A stretch of DNA of 64,000 bases from Pseudomonas sp. R5-89-07 (GCF_003851685.1 NZ_CP027727.1:4774001-4838000); one strand, 5' to 3'. Positions 46,346 to 55,442 are shown, counted from the stretch's first letter. The notes: a model not told the origin generated them from the sequence alone. Translations and numbers: made by a program.

Positions 46346-47625
46346 TGATTCGACGCTCCTGGCGGTATGTATTGGCTTTTGTAGTGCTGCTCGCGCTGAT
46401 CCTGGGCGGCGGCTACTGGTACTGGAACCGCCCTGCCCCACAGCCGACCCTGGAGCAATTGCCCCAGGCCGATGGCTCAGTGATGACCCGCGTAACCCCC
46501 GCCAGCACGGCCAAAGCCCGCGTGGCAGTGGCCGTGATGGCCGACGAAACCCTCACCGACAGCCAACTGATCGCCCTGAGCCAGGGCGGCTCGGCGCAGA
46601 TCGTCCAGGTGGTCCTGCCCAAGGAAGACTGCAAACTGCAGGAGCAAGCGCTGCAAAGCGCCCTGGGCCAGCTTAAAGGCCCGGCGACCCTGGTCAGCGG
46701 CATCGGCCCTGGCGCCGCGCTTGCCTGGCGCTGGTTGGCCACCCAGAACGACGACAAGGCCAACGCCATCTCCGTCGGCTTCGCCCTGAAACAGGAAGGC
46801 TGCAACGACCCGCTGCCGAAAACCACCGCCCATGGCAATTGGCTGGTGGCCTGGAACGACAACCCTGACGATGAAAGCGCCAGTTTCGTACGCGACACAC
46901 CGCGTGCCACCACCAGCATCAGCGACTACGACATTCATTACCCGCAGGTCCTGAACAACGAACTGCGCAAGCAACTGGTGGGTTCGGACAACGGCGGCCT
47001 GGCGATTCCAGTGGTGGAAGTGCCAGCAGGCCAGGCCAAGGACACGGTAACCCTGTTCCTCTCCGGTGATGGCGGCTGGCGCGACCTGGACCGCGACGTG
47101 GCCGGCGAGATGGCGAAGATCGGCTACCCGGTGGTCGGCATCGACACCCTGCGCTACTACTGGCAGCACAAGAGCCCGGAACAGAGCGCCAAGGACCTTA
47201 CCGAACTGATGCAGCACTATCGGCAGAAATGGGGCACCAAGCGCTTCGTGCTGACCGGTTATTCATTCGGCGCCGACGTACTGCCGGCGATCTACAACCG
47301 CATGCCGGCAAACGAGCAGCAACGGGTCGACGCGATCATCCTGCTGGCCTTCGCCCGCACCGGCAGCTTTGAAATTGAAGTGGAAGGCTGGCTGGGCAAT
47401 GCCGGCAAAGAAGCTGCGACCGGCCCGGAAATGGCCAAGCTGCCAGCAGACAAGGTGGTGTGCATCTACGGCGCCGAGGAAGTCGACGAGAGCGGCTGCA
47501 CCGACAAGACCGCCGTAGGCGAAGCCATGAAGCTGCCAGGTGGGCATCACTTCGACGAGAACTACCCGGCGCTGGCCAAGCGTTTGGTGGATATCATCGT
47601 CAAGCACCAGGCCAAAGCCGAGTAA
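46345..47625 (+). CDS. AcvB/VirJ-like periplasmic hydrolase (candidate aminoacyl-PG hydrolase)
   Basis: 426 aa with an N-terminal signal/anchor at about 8-26. Two alpha/beta-hydrolase-like halves; the second is the VirJ domain with 'LFLSGDGGWRDLDRDVAGEM' (in part), nucleophile elbow 'GYSFGAD' and C-terminal catalytic His in 'LPGGHHFDENY'. The start overlaps the mprF stop (TGATG), giving tight coupling. The P. aeruginosa gene in the same place hydrolyses alanyl-phosphatidylglycerol, so the pair would write and erase the same lipid modification. Confidence 0.9.
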   Translation: MIRRSWRYVLAFVVLLALILGGGYWYWNRPAPQPTLEQLPQADGSVMTRVTPASTAKARVAVAVMADETLTDSQLIALSQGGSAQIVQVVLPKEDCKLQEQALQSALGQLKGPATLVSGIGPGAALAWRWLATQNDDKANAISVGFALKQEGCNDPLPKTTAHGNWLVAWNDNPDDESASFVRDTPRATTSISDYDIHYPQVLNNELRKQLVGSDNGGLAIPVVEVPAGQAKDTVTLFLSGDGGWRDLDRDVAGEMAKIGYPVVGIDTLRYYWQHKSPEQSAKDLTELMQHYRQKWGTKRFVLTGYSFGADVLPAIYNRMPANEQQRVDAIILLAFARTGSFEIEVEGWLGNAGKEAATGPEMAKLPADKVVCIYGAEEVDESGCTDKTAVGEAMKLPGGHHFDENYPALAKRLVDIIVKHQAKAE

Positions 47626-47644
47626 GCACTACACACAACCCAAT

Positions 47645-47670
47645 GTGGGAGGGGGCAAGCCCCTTCCCAC
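47645..47670. repeat. Compact REP palindrome between convergent genes
   Basis: GTGGGAGGGGGCAAGCCCCTTCCCAC with almost no spacer, 19 bp after the hydrolase stop; one stem mismatch. Likely shared terminator with recJ. Confidence 0.8.
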
Positions 47671-47695
47671 ATTTGTACTGCAGTATCAGTTAGCT

Positions 47696-49405
47696 CTAAC
47701 GCGGTTCGATATGCGCAATCATCAGCTGCACCGTTTCATTGCCACGATACTCGTTCACATCCAGCTTGTAGGCCAACTCCACCCAGCGCACCGTCGGGTT
47801 CGGCCAGATTTCACGGTCCACGCCGAACGCGATGCCATCGAGCTTCACTGACCCGCATTCGCTCTTGAGCACCACCTTCAGGTGCCGTTCGCCCACCACC
47901 CGCTGCTCCACCAACTGGAACACGCCGTGAAACAATGGCTCGGGAAAGTGCTGCCCCCACGGGCCGGCATGGCGCAGCGCGCGGGCCAGTTCCAGGTGAA
48001 ACTCTTCCACCGCCAGGGTGCCGTCGGTGAGCAGTCGACCGGTGAGGTCTTCTTCGCGCAGCTGCCGACGCACTTCGGCGTCGAAGGCTTCGGCGAACAA
48101 GGGGAAATTCGCTTCGGGCAGCGTCAGGCCCGCCGCCATCGCGTGCCCCCCGTATTTGGCGATCAGGTTGGGATGCTGGCTGGCAACCACCGCCAGCGCA
48201 TCACGGATGTGAAAGCCCTGCACCGAACGCCCGGAGCCCTTAAGCAGGCCATCGCCGGCATCGGCAAACGCGATGGTGGGACGGAAATAGCGCTCCTTCA
48301 TGCGCGATGCCAGGATCCCGATCACCCCTTGGTGCCACTCCGGGTCGAACAGGCACAAGCCGAACGGCATCGACTCCAGCGGCAAATCCTTGAGTTGCGC
48401 CAGCGCCTCGCGCTGCATGCCTTGCTCGATGGACTTGCGGTCCTGGTTCATGCCGTCCAGTTGCGCGGCCATTTCCCGCGCCGCGGCAAAGTCCGCGGTG
48501 AGCAGGCATTCGATACCCAGGCTCATATCGTCCAGGCGCCCGGCGGCATTGAGTCGTGGGCCGAGGATGAAGCCGAGGTCGGTGGAAGTGATACGGGCGT
48601 GGTCGCGCTTAGCCACTTCAAGGATCGCCTTGATCCCCGGCCGCGCCCGACCGGCACGAATACGCTCCAGCCCCTGGTGCACCAGGATGCGGTTGTTGGC
48701 GTCCAGCGGCACCACGTCGGCGACGCTGCCCAAGGCCACCAGATCGAGCAGTTCGCCAATGTTCGGCTGCGGGCTGCTGTCATACCAGCCCAGGCTGCGC
48801 AAACGCGCGCGCAGGGCCATCAATACGTAGAAGATCACACCCACGCCGGCCAGCGCCTTGCTGGGGAACGTGCAGCCCGGCTGGTTCGGATTGACGATCG
48901 CATCCGCCGCCGGCAGTTCATCGCCCGGCAAGTGGTGATCGGTCACCAGCACCTTCAGCCCCGCCGCCTTCGCCGCGGCCACGCCTTCGACGCTGGAGAT
49001 GCCGTTGTCCACCGTGATCAGCAACTGCGGCTCGCGCTGCAGCGCCACCGCAACGATCTCCGGCGTCAGGCCGTAGCCGTACTCGAAACGGTTGGGCACC
49101 AGGTAATCGACATGGGCGGCACCGAGCAAACGCAGGCCCAGGGTGCCCACGGTGCTGGCGGTGGCGCCGTCGGCGTCGAAGTCACCAACGATCAGGATAC
49201 GCTGGCGCTGCTCCAGCGCCGTCACCAGCAGGTCGACGGCGGCATCGATGCCCTTGAGCTGCTGGTAGGGGATCAACCGCGCCAGGCTCTTGTCCAGCTC
49301 GGCTTGCGATTGCACCCCGCGTGCGGCGTAAAGACGGGTCAGCAGCGGTGGCAATTCACCGAGGAATGGCAGGACGGCGGGCAAGGGACGGGGATCGATA
49401 CGCAT
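47696..49405 (-). CDS. recJ: Single-stranded-DNA exonuclease RecJ
   Basis: 569 aa. DHH phosphoesterase motifs: 'ILIVGDFDADGATAS' (motif I), 'LLITVDNGISS', 'VTDHHLPGDELP' (DHH), 'LVALGSVADVVPL', and the DHHA1 part 'AKYGGHAMAAGLTL'. 5'-3' single-strand exonuclease in recombination and mismatch repair. Confidence 0.98.
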   Translation of the reverse strand: MRIDPRPLPAVLPFLGELPPLLTRLYAARGVQSQAELDKSLARLIPYQQLKGIDAAVDLLVTALEQRQRILIVGDFDADGATASTVGTLGLRLLGAAHVDYLVPNRFEYGYGLTPEIVAVALQREPQLLITVDNGISSVEGVAAAKAAGLKVLVTDHHLPGDELPAADAIVNPNQPGCTFPSKALAGVGVIFYVLMALRARLRSLGWYDSSPQPNIGELLDLVALGSVADVVPLDANNRILVHQGLERIRAGRARPGIKAILEVAKRDHARITSTDLGFILGPRLNAAGRLDDMSLGIECLLTADFAAAREMAAQLDGMNQDRKSIEQGMQREALAQLKDLPLESMPFGLCLFDPEWHQGVIGILASRMKERYFRPTIAFADAGDGLLKGSGRSVQGFHIRDALAVVASQHPNLIAKYGGHAMAAGLTLPEANFPLFAEAFDAEVRRQLREEDLTGRLLTDGTLAVEEFHLELARALRHAGPWGQHFPEPLFHGVFQLVEQRVVGERHLKVVLKSECGSVKLDGIAFGVDREIWPNPTVRWVELAYKLDVNEYRGNETVQLMIAHIEPR

Positions 49406-49473
49406 ACGGTGACAGGCGCTTCTCTTCTAATACGACGGTTAAACAACACGACTCAAATCAACGCAGATCAACT

Positions 49474-49542
49474 GTGGGAGGGGGCTTGCCCCCGATAGCG
49501 GCGGGTCAGCTAAAGATAAGCTGACCGATAGCCCCCTCCCAC
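49474..49542. repeat. Truncated REPIN
   Basis: Left arm 49474-49496 intact; the right arm keeps only ATAGCCCCCTCCCAC after losing the inner TCGGGGGCAA. The spacer still has the GGTCAGC/GCTGACC pair. Lies between recJ and yaeQ. Confidence 0.85.
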
Positions 49543-49548
49543 ACTGTT

Positions 49549-50091
49549 TCAATCACGCCCGCCCACCAGCCATTGCAACTGCACTTCATGCTGGCCACGG
49601 TCGTCGGTGACGAAGATAGTGCCTTCGCTGATCATCACATCCCACTTGATCACGCGAGGCATGTCCTGGGCCAGGGTCTCAAGAACTTCCTGGGGTACCG
49701 CGGCGATGTGGACGTTTTTCAGGTTGTTGGCCACCGGCACGACCTTGCCTTCCCACACGCGCAGGCTGCCGTACGCCAGCAGGCTGGTACGTTCGGTACG
49801 GCGCGAGCACCAGGTCAGGCGGTCTGCATCCGGCTGGCCGACTTCGATCCAGTGCAACACCCGATCATCCAGGCTCTTTTCCCACAGGGCCGGTTCGTCG
49901 ACATCCGACAAGCCACGGCCGAACGCCAACTGCTCGTTGTACCAGAGGGCGTAGGCCAGCAGGCGCACGGTCATGCGTTCTTCGGTTTCCGAAGGGTGGC
50001 GGGCGATGGTCTGTTTAACGCTCTCGTACACCGAACGGTCAAGGTCGGTGAGGTTGAGTTCGAATTTGTAGGTCGTGGACGGCTGGGCCAT
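49549..50091 (-). CDS. yaeQ: YaeQ-family protein
   Basis: 180 aa, full length. 'YKFELNLTDLDRSVYE', 'RHPSETEERMTVRLLAYALWY' (in part), 'EPALWEKSLDDRV.HWIEVGQPDADRL' and 'VIKWDVMISEGTIFVTD' are the family pattern. Fold resembles PD-(D/E)XK nucleases; E. coli YaeQ can suppress RfaH loss. Function is not established. Confidence 0.93.
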   Translation of the reverse strand: MAQPSTTYKFELNLTDLDRSVYESVKQTIARHPSETEERMTVRLLAYALWYNEQLAFGRGLSDVDEPALWEKSLDDRVLHWIEVGQPDADRLTWCSRRTERTSLLAYGSLRVWEGKVVPVANNLKNVHIAAVPQEVLETLAQDMPRVIKWDVMISEGTIFVTDDRGQHEVQLQWLVGGRD

Positions 50092-50228
50092 GAACGGGCT
50101 TCTAAAGACAAGGAAAGGCGGCCAGTCTAACCGATGGCGAGGTCATTCAACGAATACTGCGCTGCATCTGGGCGGCTCGCCTATGTTAAAAAGCAGTACG
50201 CCACCGTCCCCCGCGTGTAAGGATCCCC

Positions 50229-51428
50229 ATGTCGCTCAATGCCAAACCGCTTGCAGGCCTGAAAGTCATCGAACTGGGCACCTTGATCGCCGGCCCGTTT
50301 GCCTCAAGGATCTGCGCTGAATTCGGCGCCGAGGTGATCAAGGTCGAATCCCCGGATGGCGGCGACCCGCTGCGCAAATGGCGCAAGCTGTACGAAGGTA
50401 CCTCGCTGTGGTGGTTCGTGCAGGCGCGGAACAAGCAGTCGCTGACCCTCAACCTCAAGCACCCCGAGGGCCTGGCGATCCTCAAGCAGTTATTGGCCGA
50501 CGCTGACATCCTGATCGAAAACTTCCGCCCCGGCGTGCTGGAAAAGCTCGGCCTGAGCTGGGAAACCCTGCACGCACTCAACCCCCGGCTGGTCATGGTG
50601 CGCCTCTCGGGCTTCGGCCAGACCGGGCCGATGAAAGACCAGCCGGGCTTTGGTGCGGTGGGCGAGTCCATGGGAGGTTTGCGTTATATCACCGGTTTCG
50701 AAGATCGCCCGCCCGTGCGCACCGGGATTTCCATCGGCGACTCGATTGCGGCGCTGTGGGCCGTAATCGGCGCGCTGATGGCGCTGCGTCATCGCGAGGT
50801 CAACGGTGGCCTGGGCCAGGTGGTGGATGTGGCGCTGTACGAAGCCATCTTCGCCATGATGGAAAGCATGATCCCCGAGTTCGACGTGTTCGGGTTCATT
50901 CGCGAACGCACCGGCAACATCATGCCCGGTATTACCCCCTCCTCGATCCACACCAGCGCCGACGGCAAACATGTACAGATCGGCGCCAACGGCGATGCGA
51001 TCTTCAAGCGCTTCATGGCCGCCATCGGCCGCGACGACTTGGCGAACGACCCAGCGCTGGCCAGCAATGACGGGCGCGACAGCCGCCGCGACGAGCTGTA
51101 CGGGGTGATCGACCGCTGGGTCAACGGCTTGCCGCTGGAGCAGGTCATGGCGCAACTGAACGCGGCCCAAGTGCCCGCCAGCCGCATCTACAGTGCCGAA
51201 GACATGCTCGGCGATCCGCAATTCCTGGCCCGGGAGATGTTCCTCAGCGCCCGGTTGCCGGGCGGCAAGGATTTTAAAATGCCGGGCATCGTGCCCAAGC
51301 TGTCAGACACGCCAGGCAGCTGTGAATGGGTGGGGCCGCAATTGGGCGAGCACAACAGTGTGGTGCTCGGCGCCCTGGGCTATGACGCGCCAGCCATCGC
51401 CCGCTTGCGCGCGGATGGCGCGATCTGA
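50229..51428 (+). CDS. Family III CoA-transferase (CaiB/BaiF)
   Basis: 399 aa, full length. 'LAGLKVIELGTLIAGPFASR' in part, 'GAEVIKVESPDGGDPLR', 'NKQSLTLNLKHPEG', 'GFGQTGPMKDQPGFGAVGE' (in part), catalytic Asp in 'GQVVDVALYEAIFAMME', and C-terminal 'AAQVPASRIYSAEDML..PQFLAREM'. Moves CoA between carboxylic acids. The substrate cannot be told and no partner enzymes lie nearby. Confidence 0.92.
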   Translation: MSLNAKPLAGLKVIELGTLIAGPFASRICAEFGAEVIKVESPDGGDPLRKWRKLYEGTSLWWFVQARNKQSLTLNLKHPEGLAILKQLLADADILIENFRPGVLEKLGLSWETLHALNPRLVMVRLSGFGQTGPMKDQPGFGAVGESMGGLRYITGFEDRPPVRTGISIGDSIAALWAVIGALMALRHREVNGGLGQVVDVALYEAIFAMMESMIPEFDVFGFIRERTGNIMPGITPSSIHTSADGKHVQIGANGDAIFKRFMAAIGRDDLANDPALASNDGRDSRRDELYGVIDRWVNGLPLEQVMAQLNAAQVPASRIYSAEDMLGDPQFLAREMFLSARLPGGKDFKMPGIVPKLSDTPGSCEWVGPQLGEHNSVVLGALGYDAPAIARLRADGAI

Positions 51429-51460
51429 GGGCGTGTCGCGCCAAATTCCGGGCAAAAAGA

Positions 51461-51492
51461 AACCCCGAGGAGTGGGGAGACAACTCGGGGTT
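51461..51492 (+). terminator. Weak terminator after the CoA-transferase gene
   Basis: AACCCCGAG / CTCGGGGTT stem (9 bp) with a 14-nt loop, poor T tract. The 120 bp that follow up to the DUF3509 gene show nothing else. Confidence 0.55.
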
Positions 51493-51611
51493 AAACGTGA
51501 TCTACAAAGACCAGTACAACAAGCCACAAACACCGGAGCACAATGTTTGCTCTTGCTGTTACAAACTCTGACCGGCCGTGTTGTAGGAAGTTTCGAAGGA
51601 TAAATAATTCT

Positions 51612-51896
51612 TCATGCGCATACCGGGGTTCGTGTCATGGCGGCGTTTCGCAAGGCTGCGATGACCGAGGGCTCGAGTCGACCTTCGGCGATTTTCAAAT
51701 CGCGCAGCAGGCAATCCACCACATCCACCAGCGCGCGCTTGTCGCTCAGTTGTGCGCGGTTGACTTCGCGCTCGACCATGATGGCGCCACCGGGGTTTTT
51801 CACGGTCACCATGCATTCGCCCTGCACACCAGAGGTGGTCAGCGTAACCAGATAAGGGCTCAGTGCTTCTTCAAGCAACAGGCTGATACTTTCCAT
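51612..51896 (-). CDS. DUF3509 family small protein
   Basis: 94 aa from the ATG at 51896; an in-frame GTG four codons upstream is possible. 'SLLLEEALSPYLVTLTTSGVQGE' (in part), then a strand pair and 'VDVVDCLLRDLKIAEGRLEP'. Small cytoplasmic family found mainly in Pseudomonas, several copies per genome, no known function. Confidence 0.75.
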   Translation of the reverse strand: MESISLLLEEALSPYLVTLTTSGVQGECMVTVKNPGGAIMVEREVNRAQLSDKRALVDVVDCLLRDLKIAEGRLEPSVIAALRNAAMTRTPVCA

Positions 51897-52207
51897 CTCG
51901 ATCACCACTCAATAGTTCGGGAACAATCGTTTCAACGGGTGCTGCATCTCTCCTAGTGACTGGTTGTGACGTAGGAAAGTTCGCTTTTTCGTCTCTGTGG
52001 GGCCGCAGGGGGTGACGGATTCCAGCATGCGCCTGCAACATGACAACGAAAAAACGGCCGCACATAAGTGCTTACGCAATGGGCTGCTGTTTTGGGGTTC
52101 GCCGAGCGCGCAGGCCGGGGGTGAATCCTATACTCGGTGAGCGCTGATCACTCGGCCGTGCGGGTAGAGCGCATGTCATATGGCCCTTATTGCGAAGGAT
52201 GAAGAGG
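51897..52207. promoter_or_regulatory. Intergenic region with a candidate RpoS-type -10 element
   Basis: This 311-bp gap holds no gene I support. CTATACT at 52128-52134 (plus strand), about 74 bp before the small membrane protein gene, matches the extended -10 favoured by RpoS; no -35 is obvious, as expected for such promoters. Confidence 0.35.
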
Positions 52208-52408
52208 ATGTTGGAACACAATGAACAACAAGCATCGATCGAGAAAATTCACGCGGACATATCACGCATTTATGCCGAACAGCGCAAGTTCAATGCTGAA
52301 GTCCACAAGATAACCCGCGAGATCTTCTGGTACCCCGTGGGCATCGCAATAGGCTTTTTTACGGCTGTTGGTACGGTAATGGCGCTGGCGCATAAGCTGC
52401 TCACATAA
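52208..52408 (+). CDS. Small single-span membrane protein (66 aa)
   Basis: 66 aa. Cytoplasmic amphipathic helix at about 1-40 ('SIEKIHADISRIYAEQRKFNAEV' in part; heptad-like pattern, may form a coiled coil) and one membrane segment at about 43-62 ('YPVGIAIGFFTAVGTVMAL'). Three close Met/TTG starts exist; 52208 has GAAGG at usable spacing. A strong terminator follows, supporting a real gene. Family not recognised. Confidence 0.65.
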   Translation: MLEHNEQQASIEKIHADISRIYAEQRKFNAEVHKITREIFWYPVGIAIGFFTAVGTVMALAHKLLT

Positions 52409-52438
52409 ACAATATGACTGCCGGGCCTGCCAGCAACA

Positions 52439-52478
52439 AAAAACGCCGCTGACCCAGGGAAGGGAAAGCGGCGTTTTT
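52439..52478. terminator. Bidirectional terminator
   Basis: AAAAACGCCGCT / AGCGGCGTTTTT with a 16-nt loop. Serves the small membrane protein gene (plus) and thrC (minus). Confidence 0.9.
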
Positions 52479-52495
52479 GTCTACGCGGGTGTGCC

Positions 52496-53905
52496 TTACA
52501 GCGGCTTGCCCCGATTGCCGTGCTGGCTGACAAACGCCTGCACCGTCTTCAGATCGTTGGCCAACACCGTGCAACGCTCTTCGCGTTCGAACAGATCGGC
52601 CAGGTGCTCCGGCAGCTGCAGGGCTTTGCCGACACCGGCCTTTTCCACTGCTTCCGGGAATTTGACCGGGTGCGCGGTGCCCAGGATTACCATCGGGATA
52701 TCCAGGCTGCGACGGCACTCGCGGGCGGCCTTCACACCAATGGCAGTGTGCGGGTCCAGCAGCTCGCCGGTCTGGGCATACACCTCGGCGATGGTTTCGC
52801 AGGTCTGCGCGTCGTCTACGGCCAGGGAGTCGAACAGCTTGCGGGTTTCGGTCCAGCGCTCTTGCTCGACGCTGAAACCGCCACCTTGCTTGAAGCTGTT
52901 CATCAGTTCGGCCAGCGCCGCGCCGTTGCGACCGTGCATGTCGAACAGCAAGCGTTCGAAGTTCGACGAGACCATGATGTCCATTGACGGCGACAGCGTG
53001 GCGTGCAGGGTTTCCTTGACGTACTGGTTGCCGCTCATGAAGCGGTGCAGGATGTCGTTGCGGTTGGTCGCGACGATCAACTGGTTGATCGGCAGGCCCA
53101 TGTTGCGCGCCAGGTAGCCGGCGAAGATGTCGCCGAAGTTGCCGGTCGGCACCGAGAACGACACCGAACGCGCCGGGCCGCCCAGCTGCAGGGAGGCGTG
53201 GAAGTAGTAGACGATCTGGGCCATGATCCGCGCCCAGTTGATCGAGTTCACCGCCACCAGGCGCGTGCCCTTGAGGAAGCTCTGGTCGGCGAAGCTGTTC
53301 TTGACCATTTCCTGGCAGTCATCGAAGTTGCCTTCGATGGCGATGTTGTGGATGTTCTCACCGAACAGGGTGGTCATCTGGCGACGCTGCACTTCCGACA
53401 CACGCTTGTGCGGGTGCAGGATGAAGATGTCGACGTTTTCGCAGTGCTTGCACCCTTCGATGGCCGCCGAGCCGGTATCGCCGGACGTAGCGCCGATGAT
53501 CACCACGCGCTCGCCGCGCTTCTCCAGCACGTAGTCCAGCAGGCGACCGAGCAATTGCAGGGCAAAGTCCTTGAACGCCAGGGTCGGGCCGTGGAACAGC
53601 TCAAGCACCCACTCGTTGCCGTTCAACTGGCGCAGCGGGGCAATGGCGCTGTGGGAGAACACGCCGTAGGTTTCTTCCAGGATCTTTTTGAAGTCCGCGT
53701 CCGGGATGCTGCCGGTGACGAACGGGCGCATCACCCGGAACGCCAGCTCGTGGTACGGCAGGCCGGCCCAGGAAGCGATTTCTTCCTGGGTGAAGCGTGG
53801 CAGGTTTTCCGGCACGTACAGGCCGCCGTCGGTGGCAAGGCCTGCCAGCAGAACGTCTTCGAAATTCAGGGCCGGTGCCTGGCCGCGGGTGCTGATGTAG
53901 CGCAT
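52496..53905 (-). CDS. thrC: Threonine synthase
   Basis: 469 aa, the long bacterial type. PLP-binding Lys112 in 'GPTLAFKDFALQ', 'GATSGDTGSAAIEG' phosphate loop, 'PTGNFGDIFAGYLA'. Converts O-phosphohomoserine to threonine. 103 bp downstream of hom, same strand; a large palindromic repeat lies between. Confidence 0.97.
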   Translation of the reverse strand: MRYISTRGQAPALNFEDVLLAGLATDGGLYVPENLPRFTQEEIASWAGLPYHELAFRVMRPFVTGSIPDADFKKILEETYGVFSHSAIAPLRQLNGNEWVLELFHGPTLAFKDFALQLLGRLLDYVLEKRGERVVIIGATSGDTGSAAIEGCKHCENVDIFILHPHKRVSEVQRRQMTTLFGENIHNIAIEGNFDDCQEMVKNSFADQSFLKGTRLVAVNSINWARIMAQIVYYFHASLQLGGPARSVSFSVPTGNFGDIFAGYLARNMGLPINQLIVATNRNDILHRFMSGNQYVKETLHATLSPSMDIMVSSNFERLLFDMHGRNGAALAELMNSFKQGGGFSVEQERWTETRKLFDSLAVDDAQTCETIAEVYAQTGELLDPHTAIGVKAARECRRSLDIPMVILGTAHPVKFPEAVEKAGVGKALQLPEHLADLFEREERCTVLANDLKTVQAFVSQHGNRGKPL

Positions 53906-53925
53906 AGGGGCAAACCTTCGGTTTG

Positions 53926-54006
53926 GGCTTCAAGCTTCAAGTGACAAGCTTCAAGTTAAAGCAGATCTGCTTCTACTTGAAGCTTGTAGCTTGGCGCTTG
54001 CAGCTG
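53926..54006. repeat. Palindromic repeat between hom and thrC
   Basis: ACAAGCTTCAAGT at 53944-53956 pairs with ACTTGAAGCTTGT at 53975-53987, with the 12-nt palindrome AGCAGATCTGCT centred between them. Further AAGCTTCAAG and CAAGC fragments extend the structure on both sides. It is not the REP sequence used elsewhere in the window. Confidence 0.8.
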
Positions 54007-54008
54007 GA

Positions 54009-55313
54009 TTAATTCAAATGTTCGACGCGAATGCGAACGACCGGGCCCACTACGCCCTGCAGCGCTTCCAGGGCGGCGATCGCATCGTTGATATGCTGCT
54101 CGAGCACGCGGTGGGTCAGCAGGATCATCGGCACCTGGCCGTTCTGCTCCTCGACTTCCTTCTGCATGATCGACTCGATGTTGATCCCGCGCTCCGACAG
54201 GATACTGGCCACCTGGGCCAACACGCCCGGATGATCCTGGGCCTGGATGCGCAGGTAGTAGGCGCTTTCGCAGGCTTCGATCGGGAGGATCGGGTGGGCC
54301 GACAGCGAGTCCGGCTGGAAGGCCAGGTGCGGCACACGGTTCTCCGGGTCGCTGGTCATGGCACGAACCACGTCCACCAGGTCGGCGATCACCGAGGAGG
54401 CGGTCGGCTCCATGCCGGCACCGGCGCCATAGAACAGGGTGGAACCGGCGGCGTCACCGTTGACCATCACCGCATTCATCACGCCATTGACGTTGGCGAT
54501 CAGGCGGTCGGCAGGGATCAGCGTCGGGTGCACGCGCAACTCGATACCGGCCGGGGTGCTGCGCGCCACGCCAAGGTGCTTGATGCGGTAGCCCAGGGCT
54601 TCGGCGTAGTTCACATCGGCGGTGGTCAGCTTGGTGATGCCTTCGGTGTAGGCCTTGTCGAACTGCAGCGGGATACCAAAGGCGATGGACGCCAGGATGG
54701 TCAGCTTGTGAGCCGCGTCAATGCCTTCCACGTCGAAGGTCGGGTCGGCTTCGGCATAACCCAGGGCCTGGGCTTCGGCCAGCACGTCTTCGAAGGTACG
54801 GCCCTTTTCGCGCATCTCGGTGAGGATGAAGTTACCGGTGCCGTTGATGATGCCGGCCACCCAATTGATGCGGTTGGCGGACAGGCCTTCGCGAATCGCC
54901 TTGATCACCGGAATGCCGCCGGCCACCGCCGCTTCGAACGCCACGATCACGCCCTTCTCACGCGCCTTGGCGAAGATCTCGTTGCCGTGCACCGCGATCA
55001 GCGCCTTGTTGGCGGTGACGACGTGCTTGCCGTTCTCAATGGCCTTGAGCACCAGCTCGCGGGCCACGGTGTAGCCACCTACCAGCTCGATGACAATATC
55101 GATTTCAGGGTTGGTGGCCACGGCGAACACATCGTTGGTAATTTCAATACCGGTCGTTTCGAACTGAGGCTTTGGCGAACGCGTGGCAATTTGCGCCACT
55201 TCAATCCCGCGCCCTGCACGGCGGGAAATTTCTTCAGCGTTACGCTGAAGCACGTTAAAGGTGCCGCCACCGACGGTCCCTAACCCACAGATGCCTACTT
55301 TGACCGGTTTCAC
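54009..55313 (-). CDS. hom: Homoserine dehydrogenase
   Basis: 434 aa from the GTG at 55313 (GGGGAG upstream); the frame is open to 55424, which would put two hairpins inside the gene. Rossmann 'VGICGLGTVGGGTFNVL', 'VTANKALIA', catalytic region 'GIDAAHKLTILAS', and a C-terminal ACT domain at about 350-430 ('YYLRIQAQDHPGVLAQVASIL' in part) for threonine feedback. Second shared step of threonine/methionine synthesis. Confidence 0.97.
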   Translation of the reverse strand: MKPVKVGICGLGTVGGGTFNVLQRNAEEISRRAGRGIEVAQIATRSPKPQFETTGIEITNDVFAVATNPEIDIVIELVGGYTVARELVLKAIENGKHVVTANKALIAVHGNEIFAKAREKGVIVAFEAAVAGGIPVIKAIREGLSANRINWVAGIINGTGNFILTEMREKGRTFEDVLAEAQALGYAEADPTFDVEGIDAAHKLTILASIAFGIPLQFDKAYTEGITKLTTADVNYAEALGYRIKHLGVARSTPAGIELRVHPTLIPADRLIANVNGVMNAVMVNGDAAGSTLFYGAGAGMEPTASSVIADLVDVVRAMTSDPENRVPHLAFQPDSLSAHPILPIEACESAYYLRIQAQDHPGVLAQVASILSERGINIESIMQKEVEEQNGQVPMILLTHRVLEQHINDAIAALEALQGVVGPVVRIRVEHLN

Positions 55314-55331
55314 TGAAGAACTCCCCATGAA

Positions 55332-55415
55332 ACGGCCGACTCGAGGTCGGCCGTGGAACACAGCCGCACAACGGCGGCTCTCAATTAATGACCCGCCGAC
55401 GGTTCGGCGGGTCAT
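55332..55415 (-). promoter_or_regulatory. Two hairpins in the dsbC-hom gap
   Basis: Hairpin 1: ATGACCCGCCGA / TCGGCGGGTCAT, 55388-55415, perfect 12-bp stem. Hairpin 2: ACGGCCGAC / GTCGGCCGT, 55332-55354, ending about 10 nt before the hom ribosome site. Neither has a T tract on the minus strand, so they may be mRNA processing or stability elements. Confidence 0.5.
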
Positions 55416-55442
55416 GCTCGTCAAAGGCTCGACGATTAAAGC

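Noticed and set aside
47882..49498. 538-aa open frame opposite recJ
   Set aside because: Antisense shadow; recJ has every DHH motif.
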